DNA of 56,544 bases from Bauldia litoralis (lineage in GTDB: Bacteria > Pseudomonadota > Alphaproteobacteria > Rhizobiales > Kaistiaceae): the NCBI GenBank assembly GCA_945882315.1, contig CAMCWB010000019.1, forward strand, positions 1-56,544, in the 5' to 3' direction. Below, piece after piece: positions 39,644 to 49,137 of the stretch. Below the pieces are notes generated by a model, which searched no databases, was not told the DNA's origin, and worked only from the letters and a program-made list of their open reading frames with translations. A program made the translations under genes and the position numbers. Every line of letters starts with the position of its first letter. The first letter of the stretch is position 1.

Positions 39644-40775
39644 CTACTGCAGGTCGGCGACGTCGGCCTTCGCGCCGCCGGCGATACGCTGCGCGAGCGA
39701 AGCTTCCATGAAGGGCGTCAGGTCGCCATTGAGGACATCCTGGGGCGCGGTGCTTTCCTTGCCTGTCCGGAGATCCTTCACGAGCTGATAGGGCTGCAGC
39801 ACATAGGAGCGGATCTGGTGGCCCCAGCCGATCTCGCTCTTGGACGAGGCCTCGGCTGCCGCCGCCGCCTCGCGCTTCTCCAGCTCAAGCTCATACAGGC
39901 GCGCGCGAAGCATCTTCCAGGCGGTCGCCCGGTTCTTGTGCTGGGAGCGCTCGGCCTGGCACTGCGCGACGATACCGGTTGGAATATGCGTCAACCGGAC
40001 CGCCGAATCCGTCGTGTTGACGTGCTGGCCGCCGGCGCCGGACGAACGATAGGTATCGACACGGACATCGGACTCGTTGATGTCGATGTCGATCGTGTCG
40101 TCGATCGAGGGATAGACCCAGACGCTCGCGAAGGAGGTATGGCGGCGCGCATTGCTGTCGAACGGTGAGATGCGCACCAGCCGGTGCACGCCGGACTCGG
40201 TCTTCAGCCAGCCATAGGCGCTCGGCCCCTTGACGAGGAGCGTCGCCGATTTGATGCCGGCCTCTTCGCCGTCATGGATTTCGAGGGTCTCGACCTTGTA
40301 GCCGTTCTTCTCCGCCCAGCGCGAATACATGCGCATCAGCATCAGCGCCCAGTCCTGACTCTCGGTGCCACCTGCGCCGGCATGGACTTCGACATAGGCG
40401 TCGTTGCCGTCCGCCTCGCCCGACAGCATCGATTCGATCTGGCGGCGCTCCACGTCAGCGCCGAGCACCTTCAGCGCCGCCTCGGCCTCGGCGATCATCG
40501 CCGTGTCCTTCTCGGCCTCGGCCATCTCGATCAGTTCGAGTTGGTCGGCGAGTTCCTTTTCGATGTGCTGGACGGAACTGATCGAGCTTTCGAGCTGCTG
40601 GCGCTCGCGCATCATCTTCTGGGCGCGCTCGGGCAACGACCAGAGTCCCGGGTCTTCGGCGGCGGCGTTCAGTTCGGCGAGACGGACCTGGGCACGATCC
40701 CAGTCAAAGATGCCTCCTCAGCAGGCCCAGGGCCTGCTTGATCTCTTCGACGACACCTTCGGTTTCGGCACGCAT
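39644..40775 (-). CDS. prfB: Peptide chain release factor 2, +1 programmed frameshift
   Basis: Two frames joined by a +1 shift: codons 1-23 (40775-40707, [20 protein letters not shown]..) end at an in-frame TGA (40706-40704). Skipping one base (40706) continues [20 protein letters not shown] from 40705 to the TAG at 39644, giving about 376 residues. RF2 recognises UGA and UAA: the SPF-type tripeptide is in [12 protein letters not shown] and the catalytic GGQ in [12 protein letters not shown]. Efficient shifting occurs when RF2 is scarce, so synthesis is autoregulated. Confidence 0.95.
40703..40718 (-). promoter_or_regulatory. prfB programmed frameshift signal
   Basis: Read on the minus strand: AGGAGG (40718-40713), a three-base spacer CAT, then CTT TGA C. 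This is the standard RF2 arrangement: an internal Shine-Dalgarno at the critical short distance, a slippery CTT codon and a UGA stop followed by C, the weakest context for termination. Confidence 0.95.
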
Positions 40776-40803
40776 TCTTCAAACCACTCACATGACGGAT
40801 AAT

Positions 40804-40847
40804 AAAAAAAGTCGATGGGCGCGCGACATTAGGCGGCCCCCGTCGAC
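40804..40847 (-). terminator. Rho-independent terminator after the PBP1A gene
   Basis: On the minus strand GTCGA (40847-40843) pairs with TCGAC (40815-40811), with a further GGG/CCC inside a larger loop. Seven T residues (40810-40804) follow directly. It lies between the PBP1A stop and the prfB start, so prfB probably has its own promoter. Confidence 0.7.
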
Positions 40848-40862
40848 CTGTAAACAATCGGC

Positions 40863-43325
40863 TCAGTAGAGACCGCCGGTCCCCGAAATGATGGCGCGGT
40901 CGGCTTCCGGCGCCACCGTCAAAGGCTGTCCGGAAGGATCGGTCCAGCCGATGATCGAGTAGGTGTCGGGCGGTCCGGTTCCCGGCTTGAAGGCTTCGAG
41001 GATCGTCCCCGGATCGTTCGGCGAGGCGGTCATGCCGGTCTTCCGGTTGATCGGGATGAAGGTCATGCCCGGCGGGACGCGGAAGGGAATCGGCCCGACA
41101 TCGGCCAGCGCATGTTCCATGAACTCGGTGAAGATCGGCGCGGCCAGCGAGCCGCCGGTCTCGCCGCGGCCGAGCGAACGCGGCTGGTCGTAGCCGACGA
41201 AGACGCCGACGACGAGATCCGGCGAGTAGCCGACGAACCAGGCGTCGCGATATTCGTTGGTCGTGCCGGTCTTGCCGGCGAGCGGCTTGCCGATCCGCTT
41301 GGCGACCGTCGCCGTGCCGCGCTCGACGACGCCCTGTAGCATGGACGTCATCTGGTAGGCCGTCATCGGATCGAGAACCTGGTCGCGGTTGTCGATGATC
41401 GTCGGCTCGTCCTGGCCACGCCATTCATCGGCGTCGCAGCCTTCGCAGACCCGCTCCTGATGCCGGAAGATGGTGCGGCCGAAACGGTCCTGGATACGAT
41501 CGATGAGGGTCGGGCTGACCGAGCGGCCGCCATTGGCGAACACGGAGTAGCCGGCAACCATGCGCATGACGGTCGTCTCGCCCGAGCCGAGCGCCATCGG
41601 CAGATACGGCCCGAGATTGTCGTAGACGCCGAACCGGCGTGCATATTCGGCGACGAGCGGCATGCCCATGTCCTGCGCCAGCCGCACGGTCATCACGTTT
41701 CGCGACAACTCGATGCCGGTCCGCAGCGTCGACGGCCCGTAGAACTCCTGGGCGTAGTTTTCCGGCCGCCAGATCGGCTGGCCGAAGCCCGGGTCGATCT
41801 CGATCGGCGCATCCATGACCACCGAGGACGGCGTGTAGCCATTGTCGAGCGCCGCCGCATAGATGAACGGCTTGAAGGACGAGCCGGGCTGGCGCTGCGC
41901 CTGGGTGGCGCGGTTGAACTGGCTCTCGGAGAAGGAGAAGCCGCCGACCATGGCGAGCACGCGGCCCGTATGCGGGTCCATCACGACCACCGCGCCTTCG
42001 ATCTCCGGCAACTGCCGGAGCCGGTAATTGCCGGAATTGTCGTCGAGCCGCTGCACATAGACGACGTCGCCGACATTCAGCACATCGCCCGGCGACTTGA
42101 TCCCCGCGCCGGCCTTCGGCCCGGTCGACCATTTCGCCCATTTCATCTGATCGAAGGGGATGGTCGCGGTGGTGCGGTCGGCCGCGACGCGGTTGGTGCC
42201 CGGCTCGCGATCCGGCCGAAGCCCGACCTGCGCCGAGTCGCCCGAGGTCGACAGCACGACGGCAAGCCGCCATTCCAGCACGTCGGCGAGCGGGATGACG
42301 TCGACGACCGCCTTGCCCCAATCCTCGCCGATATCGAGATGCGCCACCGGCCCGCGCCAGCCGCGATCTGTGTCGTAGGCGACGAGACCGTTCATCAGGG
42401 CCTGGCGCGCCAGCACCTGTGTGTTCGGATCGAGCGAGGTGCGGATCGACAGCCCGCCCTCATACAGATCCTTCTCGCCGAACATCTCGCCGATCTGGCG
42501 GCGGACTTCCTCGGCGAAATAGTCGGCGGCGAAGATATGCGGCCCCGTCGTGCGAAGCTTGACGCCCAGCGACTGCGCCTTGGCCGCTTCGCCTTCCTCC
42601 TTGGTCGCGTAGCCGTTCTCGACCATCCGGTCGATGACCCAGTTGCGCCGTTCGACGGCACGCTCGGCATAGCGGAAGGGATGGTAATTGTTCGGCGCCT
42701 TGGGCAGGGCCGCGAGATAGGCCGCCTCGCCGAGCGTCAGCTCATGCACCGACTTGTCGAAATAGGTGAGCGCCGAGGCCGCCACGCCGTAAGAACCGAG
42801 GCCGAGGAAGATCTCGTTCAAATAGAGCTCGAAGATCTTGTCCTTGGAATAGGCCTGCTCGATGCGGAGCGCGAGGATCGCCTCCTTGATCTTGCGGTCA
42901 AGGCTGCGCTCGTTGGTGAGCAGGAAGTTCTTCGCGACCTGCTGCGTGATCGTCGAGGCGCCGACCATGCGCTGTCCGGAGCCATAGGCTTCGACATTCT
43001 GCAGGATGGCGCGCGCGATGCCGTAATAGTCGAGGCCGGCATGCTGGTAGAAATTCTTGTCCTCGGCCGAGAGGAAGGCTGCCTTGACGCGATCCGGGAT
43101 CGCCTGGATCGGCAAGTAGAGCCGTCGCTCGCGCGCATACTCGGCGACCAGCTGGCCGTCGGCAGCGTGAATCCGGGTCGTGACCGGCGGCTCGTATTTC
43201 GCCAGCACGTCATAGTCGGGAAGATCGCTCGCGAGGTCCGAAACGAACCACGCGATCCCCGTTGCAAGGACCAGAAAGAGCACGGCGCCAATCCCGAATA
43301 GATAGCCGATGATACGTAGAATCAT
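40863..43325 (-). CDS. mrcA: Class A penicillin-binding protein 1A
   Basis: 820 residues. One N-terminal membrane helix (about 5-28) precedes the glycosyltransferase domain (family 51; AAFLSAEDKNFYQHAGLDYY with the catalytic Glu, and GASTITQQVAKNFLL). An OB-like linker follows, then the transpeptidase domain with SxxK in RQPGSSFKPFIYAAAL, SxN in GIELSRNVMTVRLAQ and KTG in LAGKTGTTNEYRDAW. It polymerises and cross-links peptidoglycan. Upstream on the same strand is an AmiC-type amidase, an arrangement common in the order. Confidence 0.95.
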   Translation of the reverse strand: MILRIIGYLFGIGAVLFLVLATGIAWFVSDLASDLPDYDVLAKYEPPVTTRIHAADGQLVAEYARERRLYLPIQAIPDRVKAAFLSAEDKNFYQHAGLDYYGIARAILQNVEAYGSGQRMVGASTITQQVAKNFLLTNERSLDRKIKEAILALRIEQAYSKDKIFELYLNEIFLGLGSYGVAASALTYFDKSVHELTLGEAAYLAALPKAPNNYHPFRYAERAVERRNWVIDRMVENGYATKEEGEAAKAQSLGVKLRTTGPHIFAADYFAEEVRRQIGEMFGEKDLYEGGLSIRTSLDPNTQVLARQALMNGLVAYDTDRGWRGPVAHLDIGEDWGKAVVDVIPLADVLEWRLAVVLSTSGDSAQVGLRPDREPGTNRVAADRTTATIPFDQMKWAKWSTGPKAGAGIKSPGDVLNVGDVVYVQRLDDNSGNYRLRQLPEIEGAVVVMDPHTGRVLAMVGGFSFSESQFNRATQAQRQPGSSFKPFIYAAALDNGYTPSSVVMDAPIEIDPGFGQPIWRPENYAQEFYGPSTLRTGIELSRNVMTVRLAQDMGMPLVAEYARRFGVYDNLGPYLPMALGSGETTVMRMVAGYSVFANGGRSVSPTLIDRIQDRFGRTIFRHQERVCEGCDADEWRGQDEPTIIDNRDQVLDPMTAYQMTSMLQGVVERGTATVAKRIGKPLAGKTGTTNEYRDAWFVGYSPDLVVGVFVGYDQPRSLGRGETGGSLAAPIFTEFMEHALADVGPIPFRVPPGMTFIPINRKTGMTASPNDPGTILEAFKPGTGPPDTYSIIGWTDPSGQPLTVAPEADRAIISGTGGLY

Positions 43326-43624
43326 GTCGATCGCATTCCCCGGCCACTCAATTGCCTGCCGGTCGGCCCGCTTGGCGGCCCGTCCGCAGGTTTAGTCCGC
43401 ATCCTTGCGGCCGGTGTTTCGTTTAGAACTCCGCCGCCGAAATCCCCATGCCGTTGCAATCCGGCAACGATAAGGACCACGTCAGACCCGAAGTGTCCGC
43501 TATAGCGGAATTCCGGGCCGTATCTGGCGTTCTTCGGCAGCTTTTGTGGAGAAACTAGGGCACTCCGCCGTTTACGGTAAGACAGCCGGAGAACGTGGCT
43601 TCCGGGCAACAGGTTCCGCATCCC
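43326..43624. other. Intergenic region between amiC-type and PBP1A genes
   Basis: About 300 bases. Visible structure is a stem CGTTGC (43452-43457) / GCAACG (43464-43469) with a six-base loop, and a perfect 12-base palindrome CCGCTATAGCGG (43497-43508). The first may be a terminator or leader stem; the second could be an operator. I could not assign promoter boxes for the PBP gene. Confidence 0.4.
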
Positions 43625-44923
43625 CTATCGCTCTGCCTTCCGGACGACATTGCCGGCGAAGTAGCCGCCGATCGCTCGCACGATCGAATCGGCTGCCTTG
43701 TCCCGCCATTCGGATGAAAGTAGCTGCTTTTCGTCGTCCTTGTTGGAGAGATAGCCGAGTTCCACCATCGCCGAGGGAACATCGGGCGCCTCGAGGACCT
43801 TGAAGCCCGCCTGCTGGTGCGGGACCTTGAACATCTTGGTCGCGGTCTTGAGCTCCTTGACCAGGTTCCGGGCAAAAACCACGCCGAAATTGCGCGTCTC
43901 GCGCCGCGTCAGGTCGATCAGGATATCCATGACCCCGTCCGAATCCTCCTCGTCGATCTCGATGCCGGCGAGGATGTCCGACTGGTTTTCGGAGGCCGCG
44001 ATCTCCTCCGCCATCTTGTCGGAGGCGTCGTCGGACACCGTGTAGATGACCGTCCCGCGGATGGCACGCGAGGAAAAGGAATTGGCGTGGATCGACACGA
44101 ACAGCTTGGCGTCGATCGACCGCGCCAGCGCGACGCGCTCGCCGAGCGCGATGAAGCTGTCGTCGGTGCGCGTGTAATGAACGTCGTAAAGGCCGGTCTC
44201 CTCGAGCTTGGCGCCGAGAAGCTTGGCGAAGTCGAGGGTGACGTTCTTTTCCTGGGTGCCGGCCGCGCCCCGGGCGCCGGCGTCGATGCCGCCATGGCCG
44301 GGATCGAGGACGACCGGTATCCGGTCGTCGCCATTATTCGCCCGCGGCACCAGCTCGCGGTCGCGCCGCGCCGCCGCCTCGGCGGTCTGCGCGTCGCGAT
44401 AATCGCGATTGGCTTCGAGGAACTCCTTGCGGGTCGTCGGCACGACGTCGATGACCAGCCGCGCCGGCTCATTGGCCACGGAGGCGACCACGAAGGACTT
44501 GTCGACCTTCACCGGCCCGGTCACGTCGAGCACGATCCGCGATTTTCCCGGCGATATCTGCCCATAGCGGAATGCCGAGATCAGCCCCCGCCCCTCCGCC
44601 CCGAGGCCTTCCGCCAGGCCGAAATGCACCTGCGGCAGGTCGAGAATGATGCGGTAGGGGTCGGCCAGCGTGAACAACCCGACCTCGGCCGGGCCCGACA
44701 TGTCGGCGATGAAACGGGTCCGCCTCTCGTCGCCGACGATCCGAGCATCGACCATTACCGAATCCGGCGTGTTTGATTCGGACGCCGGAGCCGGCGTCGC
44801 GGGAGCGGCCGTCGCCGGCGCCTCGGCAGCCGATTCGGCTGCGAGAACAGGCCCGCCAACCCCGCTAAAAATGACAAGGGCCAGCAAAGCTGCGGCCCCC
44901 AAGGCCCCAAAGGGAGTGGTCAT
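43625..44923 (-). CDS. N-acetylmuramoyl-L-alanine amidase, AmiC type
   Basis: 432 residues from the ATG at 44923, with GGAAG close upstream. A signal peptide (about 1-30, ending VLAAE) and an Ala/Pro linker are followed by an AMIN domain (about 58-165, MSGPAEVGLFTLADPYRIIL). The amidase_3 domain (about 205-425) has zinc ligands in VVLDPGHGGIDAGA and FVSIHANS, and the catalytic Glu in SAMVELGYLSNKDDE. The enzyme cuts the stem peptide from MurNAc during cell separation. The AMIN domain should target the septum. It is divergent from rne. Confidence 0.92.
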   Translation of the reverse strand: MTTPFGALGAAALLALVIFSGVGGPVLAAESAAEAPATAAPATPAPASESNTPDSVMVDARIVGDERRTRFIADMSGPAEVGLFTLADPYRIILDLPQVHFGLAEGLGAEGRGLISAFRYGQISPGKSRIVLDVTGPVKVDKSFVVASVANEPARLVIDVVPTTRKEFLEANRDYRDAQTAEAAARRDRELVPRANNGDDRIPVVLDPGHGGIDAGARGAAGTQEKNVTLDFAKLLGAKLEETGLYDVHYTRTDDSFIALGERVALARSIDAKLFVSIHANSFSSRAIRGTVIYTVSDDASDKMAEEIAASENQSDILAGIEIDEEDSDGVMDILIDLTRRETRNFGVVFARNLVKELKTATKMFKVPHQQAGFKVLEAPDVPSAMVELGYLSNKDDEKQLLSSEWRDKAADSIVRAIGGYFAGNVVRKAER

Positions 44924-45583
44924 CGCTTCCGGTCTAGGCATCGACCCCACGCGATGCCGTCACCCGCCCGTCCCGAGGATTGACCGCCAATGGTTAACCG
45001 CTTCTTTACCAGCCCATCCCTCCCCGGCAAGTCCTTCAAACTCCTCTTTTTATCTAGCCTTGCCAAGACTCGAACACCCACCTACAACACTGCCCACGGA
45101 ATTCATCCTCCGTCCGAATGGCTCCCCCACGGCGGTTGCGACGGTCCCGACACGGCACGTTCCTCGCGAGGAACTACCGATCTAAGTCGAGAGCCGGTGC
45201 GCAAGCCGATCGATCGGAGCCCAAAACGGGGATGTGAGGGTTCCCGCCGCGGCTGAGCGCCATTATGTGCGCAGCAAGCCCGGCGGATCGATCCACGATC
45301 CGGGCGGCAACAGCCTTCTAGGGCGGCCGCCACGAGGCCGGACAACGTAAGTCGCGCCGGCCACCAGTAACATGAGGTCAACAGCGCAGGAAATGACCCG
45401 CTCAGTCGACACACTGCCTAACGCAAGACGGTTCGCCTCCGCGAATCTCGCCTTTGCTTGGACGGTCGCCGGTCCCTGCGTTCCGTTTCAATCCAGACAA
45501 GGCGATCCCGCCCGGAGTTTTGCGGCATGGGGCAGTTACGCCCGCCGCCGGCCCGCGCCAAGTGATCGCGGAAAGTTCAGGCC
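44924..45583 (+). promoter_or_regulatory. Long structured region upstream of rne
   Basis: 660 non-coding bases. Several inverted repeats cluster in the middle: GTTCCTCGCGAGGAAC (45159-45174, a stem with CGCG loop), CCGATCGATCGG (45206-45217) and CGGATCG (45284-45290) / CGATCCG (45296-45302) with loop ATCCA. An AT-rich patch with TTTTTATCTAG near 45047-45057 may contain the promoter, which would give a leader of about 500 bases. In other bacteria RNase E controls its own mRNA through its 5' leader; the same is inferred here. Confidence 0.55.
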
Positions 45584-48382
45584 ATGGCCAACAAGATGCT
45601 TATCGATGCCACCCACCCCGAGGAAACGAGGGTGGTGGTTCTGCGCGGCAGCCGGGTCGAGGAATTCGACTTCGAATCCGCCAGCCGCAAGCCGCTCCGC
45701 GGCAATATCTACCTAGCCAAGGTTACCCGGGTCGAGCCGTCGCTCCAGGCGGCCTTCGTCGATTACGGCGGAAACCGTCACGGCTTCCTCGCCTTCTCGG
45801 AAATTCATCCGGACTACTACCAGATCCCGGTCGCCGACCGTCAGGCACTGATCGAGGCGGAAGAGCGCGAGAACGCCGAGGCCGATGCACGCGCTGCCGA
45901 AGCCGACGCACGCTACGCGGAAGCGCATGGGCACGAATCCCATGACGGCGAGCCGGGCGCTTCGGCTGAGGGAGACGCCGACGGCGAATCCGCCTCCTCC
46001 GAGCGCAACGGCGAATCTATCGCCGAGTCGACCGGCACCGGCGACGCGGTCGTCAGCGAGCGGGCCGAGGACGGTTTCTCCGCTTCCGAGGGCGACCAGG
46101 CCCAGGCCGACAATCACGCAGGCCATCACGACGATGCGCACCATGACGATGCGCATCACGACGAAGCGCCGCGCTCCGAAAGCCACGCCAACTCGCTCGA
46201 GGTCGTCTCCGACGATCGCGTCGAATCGGTCGGCGCCGAAGACGCCCTCGAAGAGCTGCCCGAGCGCCGCAAGCCGCGGGCTCGCCAGTACAAGATCCAG
46301 GAAGTCATCAAGCGTCGCCAGGTTCTTCTCGTCCAGGTCGTCAAGGAAGAGCGCGGCAACAAAGGCGCTGCGCTGACCACCTATCTCTCGCTCGCCGGCC
46401 GCTATTCGGTGCTGATGCCGAACACGGCCCGCGGCGGCGGCATTTCCCGCAAGATCACCTCGCCCGCCGACCGCAAGCGCCTCAAGCAGGTCGCGACCGA
46501 TCTCGACGTGCCGGAGGGCATGGGCGTCATCCTCAGGACCGCCGGTGCGAGCCGGACCAAGGCCGAGGTCAAGCGCGACTTCGAATATCTGCTCCGGCTC
46601 TGGGAGAATGTCCGCGAGCTGACGCTGAAATCATCGGCGCCGACCCTTGTCTACGAGGAAGGCAGCCTGATCAAGCGGTCGATCCGCGACCTCTACAACA
46701 AGGACATCGACGAAATCCTGGTCGCCGGCGACGACGCCTATCGCGAGGCCAAGGACTTCATGCGCATGCTGATGCCCAGCCATGCCAAGAATGTGAAGCC
46801 TTACAAGGACAAGCAGCCCCTCTTCGCCCGCTCCGGCATCGAGGCGCAGCTCGACGCGATGTTCTCGCCGCAGGTCACGTTGCGGTCGGGCGGCTATATC
46901 GTCATCAACCAGACGGAAGCCCTCGTCTCGATCGACGTGAACTCGGGCCGCTCGACGCGCGAGCACAATATCGAGGACACCGCCCACCAGACCAATCTCG
47001 AGGCCTCCGACGAGATCGCCCGGCAGTTGCGGCTCCGCGACCTCGCCGGCCTGATCGTCATCGACTTCATCGACATGGAGGAGAAGCGCAACAACCGCTC
47101 GGTCGAGCGCAAGATGAAGGACGCGCTCAAGAACGATCGCGCCCGCATCCAGGTCGGCCGCATCTCGCATTTCGGCCTTCTCGAAATGTCGCGCCAGCGC
47201 ATCCGCACCGGCGTCCTGGAATCGACGACGACGCCCTGCCCGGTCTGCCAGGGCACCGGCCATGTCCGCGCTCCCGCCTCGGTCGCGCTGCATGTGCTGC
47301 GCGCGCTGGAAGACCTGTTGCAGCGCGGCGTCACGCATCACCTGACGATCCGCACCAAGACCTTGGTCGCTCTCTACATCCTTAACCAGAAGCGCGACCA
47401 TCTCTCCGAGCTCGAGCAACGCTTCGGCCTGCACATCACCGTGTCGGCCGACGAAACGATCGCCAGCGGCGCGCATTTCCAGATCGAGCGCGGCGAACCG
47501 GTCGAGCCGCGCGAAATCCTCGCCCATTCGGTCCACCCCGATTCGGTCGTCGTCGCGCAGCCTGAAGAGGACGAGCCGGAGCCGGAAATCGAAGCCGAGG
47601 TCGAGGAGGACGAGGAAGAGTCGTCCGACACCGAACAGAGCGCCGATCACGAGTCTGGCGACGAGTCCCGCGGCGAGGCCGGCGAACACGGCGAGCGTGA
47701 GGATGGCGGACGCCGTCGTCGCCGTCGCCGCCGTCGCGGCAAGAATGGCGATGGCCGTCACCAGGACCAGCCGCACCCGGAACAGTCCGTCACCGCGGCG
47801 TCTCCCGACTCTGCGTCGCCGGACGAGGAATCGGATCACGACGACGAGCCCCGCGAAGAGGGTGAAGGCGAGACCGAGAATCGCGGCAGCGAGCAACTCG
47901 GCGACGACGGCCGGCCGCGCAAGCGCCGTCGCGGTCGCCGCGGCGGCCGTCGTGGCCGGCGCGAAGGCCAGAATGGCGAGGGCGAAGGCGAGACGGCAAA
48001 TGGCAACGCCGGCATCGCCAATGACGACAACCCTCACGCCGACCAGCCGCCGGCTTCCTACGTTCCCGCCTTCAGCCGTGACCGCTACGCCCTCGATCCC
48101 TACGCCGCCGATCCCTACGAGATCGACACGACGCCGGTGATGGAGCCGCGCCCGCCGCGCCAGGAACGCCCTGCCGCTCCGGCCGCAGCCGAAGAGGCAC
48201 CGGCTCCCGCGACAACGACGCCCATGCCGGAGGAGCGCCCTGCGGCTAGGATGGAACCTGTGCCGGAGGCTCCCCGCGAGCAGCCGGCCGAGACCAGGGT
48301 TGCGCCCGAGCCGGCTCCTGAAAAGGAAGATCCCAACCGGCCGAAGCGCAGCGGCTGGTGGCAGCGGAAGTCATTCTTCTGA
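45584..48382 (+). CDS. rne: Ribonuclease E/G
   Basis: 932 residues. The N-terminal S1 domain (RGNIYLAKVTRVEPSLQAAF ... KGAALTTYLSLAGRY) is split by an acidic, His-rich insertion at about 92-232. The DNase-I-like catalytic region has VNSGRSTREHNIEDTAHQTN and GLIVIDFIDM with the metal-binding Asp. The Zn-link is TPCPVCQGTG. The C-terminal third is disordered, with acid-rich blocks, two arginine clusters (near 708 and 785) and an Ala/Pro-rich end, as expected for the degradosome scaffold. It starts most mRNA decay and matures stable RNAs at the membrane. The ATG at 45584 is preceded by a weak AGG. Confidence 0.95.
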   Translation: MANKMLIDATHPEETRVVVLRGSRVEEFDFESASRKPLRGNIYLAKVTRVEPSLQAAFVDYGGNRHGFLAFSEIHPDYYQIPVADRQALIEAEERENAEADARAAEADARYAEAHGHESHDGEPGASAEGDADGESASSERNGESIAESTGTGDAVVSERAEDGFSASEGDQAQADNHAGHHDDAHHDDAHHDEAPRSESHANSLEVVSDDRVESVGAEDALEELPERRKPRARQYKIQEVIKRRQVLLVQVVKEERGNKGAALTTYLSLAGRYSVLMPNTARGGGISRKITSPADRKRLKQVATDLDVPEGMGVILRTAGASRTKAEVKRDFEYLLRLWENVRELTLKSSAPTLVYEEGSLIKRSIRDLYNKDIDEILVAGDDAYREAKDFMRMLMPSHAKNVKPYKDKQPLFARSGIEAQLDAMFSPQVTLRSGGYIVINQTEALVSIDVNSGRSTREHNIEDTAHQTNLEASDEIARQLRLRDLAGLIVIDFIDMEEKRNNRSVERKMKDALKNDRARIQVGRISHFGLLEMSRQRIRTGVLESTTTPCPVCQGTGHVRAPASVALHVLRALEDLLQRGVTHHLTIRTKTLVALYILNQKRDHLSELEQRFGLHITVSADETIASGAHFQIERGEPVEPREILAHSVHPDSVVVAQPEEDEPEPEIEAEVEEDEEESSDTEQSADHESGDESRGEAGEHGEREDGGRRRRRRRRRGKNGDGRHQDQPHPEQSVTAASPDSASPDEESDHDDEPREEGEGETENRGSEQLGDDGRPRKRRRGRRGGRRGRREGQNGEGEGETANGNAGIANDDNPHADQPPASYVPAFSRDRYALDPYAADPYEIDTTPVMEPRPPRQERPAAPAAAEEAPAPATTTPMPEERPAARMEPVPEAPREQPAETRVAPEPAPEKEDPNRPKRSGWWQRKSFF

Positions 48383-48403
48383 TCTGAAGGACGCGTGACG
48401 GCG

Positions 48404-48787
48404 ATGAAGCAGTTTCTCCTGCAATTCTTCACCTGGTGGAACGGCCAGACGCTCGGCACGCGCTTTTGGACCTGGCGATACGGCGAATTCGTCGGCGACG
48501 ACGAATTCGGCAACCGCTATTACAGCCAGAAGAAAGGGACGCGGCGCTGGGTCGTCTACAACGGCGTCGCCGAACCTTCGACGATCCCGCCCGGTTGGCA
48601 CGGCTGGATGCACCATCGCGTCGACACTCCGCCGCCCCGCGAGACCTACGCGGCGCGCGACTGGCAGAAGCCGCATCAGCCGAACCACACCGGCTCGGCC
48701 TACGCCTATCGCCCGAAGGGCTCGATCCTCGGCGTGCCGACTCGCCCGAAGAGCGACGGCGAATACGACGCCTGGCAGCCGAAGTAA
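48404..48787 (+). CDS. NDUFA12-family complex I accessory protein
   Basis: 127 residues from the ATG at 48404; a GTG at 48395 nearer to GAAGGA would add three residues. The conserved start is FFTWWNGQTLGTRFWTWRYG, then VGDDEFGNRYYSQKK and RRWVVYNGVAEPSTIPPGWH, the pattern of the mitochondrial NDUFA12/B17.2 subunit and its alphaproteobacterial orthologues. It is a peripheral accessory subunit of NADH:ubiquinone oxidoreductase on the cytoplasmic side. The main nuo operon is not in the window, as is usual. It follows rne by about 20 bases. Confidence 0.92.
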   Translation: MKQFLLQFFTWWNGQTLGTRFWTWRYGEFVGDDEFGNRYYSQKKGTRRWVVYNGVAEPSTIPPGWHGWMHHRVDTPPPRETYAARDWQKPHQPNHTGSAYAYRPKGSILGVPTRPKSDGEYDAWQPK

Positions 48788-48802
48788 GAGACGATTCGCG
48801 TC

Positions 48803-48824
48803 GAAGCCGGCTAAGGCCGGCTTC
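48803..48824 (+). terminator. Stem-loop after the NDUFA12 gene
   Basis: GAAGCCGGC (48803-48811), loop TAAG, GCCGGCTTC (48816-48824) is a perfect 9-base stem 15 bases after the stop codon. No T run follows, so it may mark an RNA 3' end rather than stop polymerase by itself. Confidence 0.5.
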
Positions 48825-49108
48825 AGGCGTATAGGCGGCCTCCGGAGTTCTCCCCAAAATTCACCGGCGAACCCCAAGATTTTGCGTTTCGACAAATTTG
48901 ATGCGCTATTTCTTGACGCCCTCCGGGGACTCAGAATAGCGTCACTCAAGCGTTATGTTTCGGCGTACCGGCCTTTGCGGCGCCGGGTTTTTCCAAAAAG
49001 CGTAATCGATCCAGCGCCCCGGAATGGGTGAGCTTAGTCATGTCCGGAAGGGTGCGGTACCGCGCCTCTTTTCGTGATCTTTTTCCGGGCTAGATCTTCA
49101 GAATGCGG

Positions 49109-49137
49109 GTGACAAAGGCGGTCCAGTAACACTATAT
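49109..49137 (+). promoter_or_regulatory. Candidate promoter of nrdJ
   Basis: GTGACA (49109-49114), a 17-base spacer and CTATAT (49132-49137) match the alphaproteobacterial sigma-70 pattern closely. Transcription would begin near 49144, leaving a leader of about 145 bases. The -10 box lies inside the NrdR-like palindrome. Confidence 0.7.
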
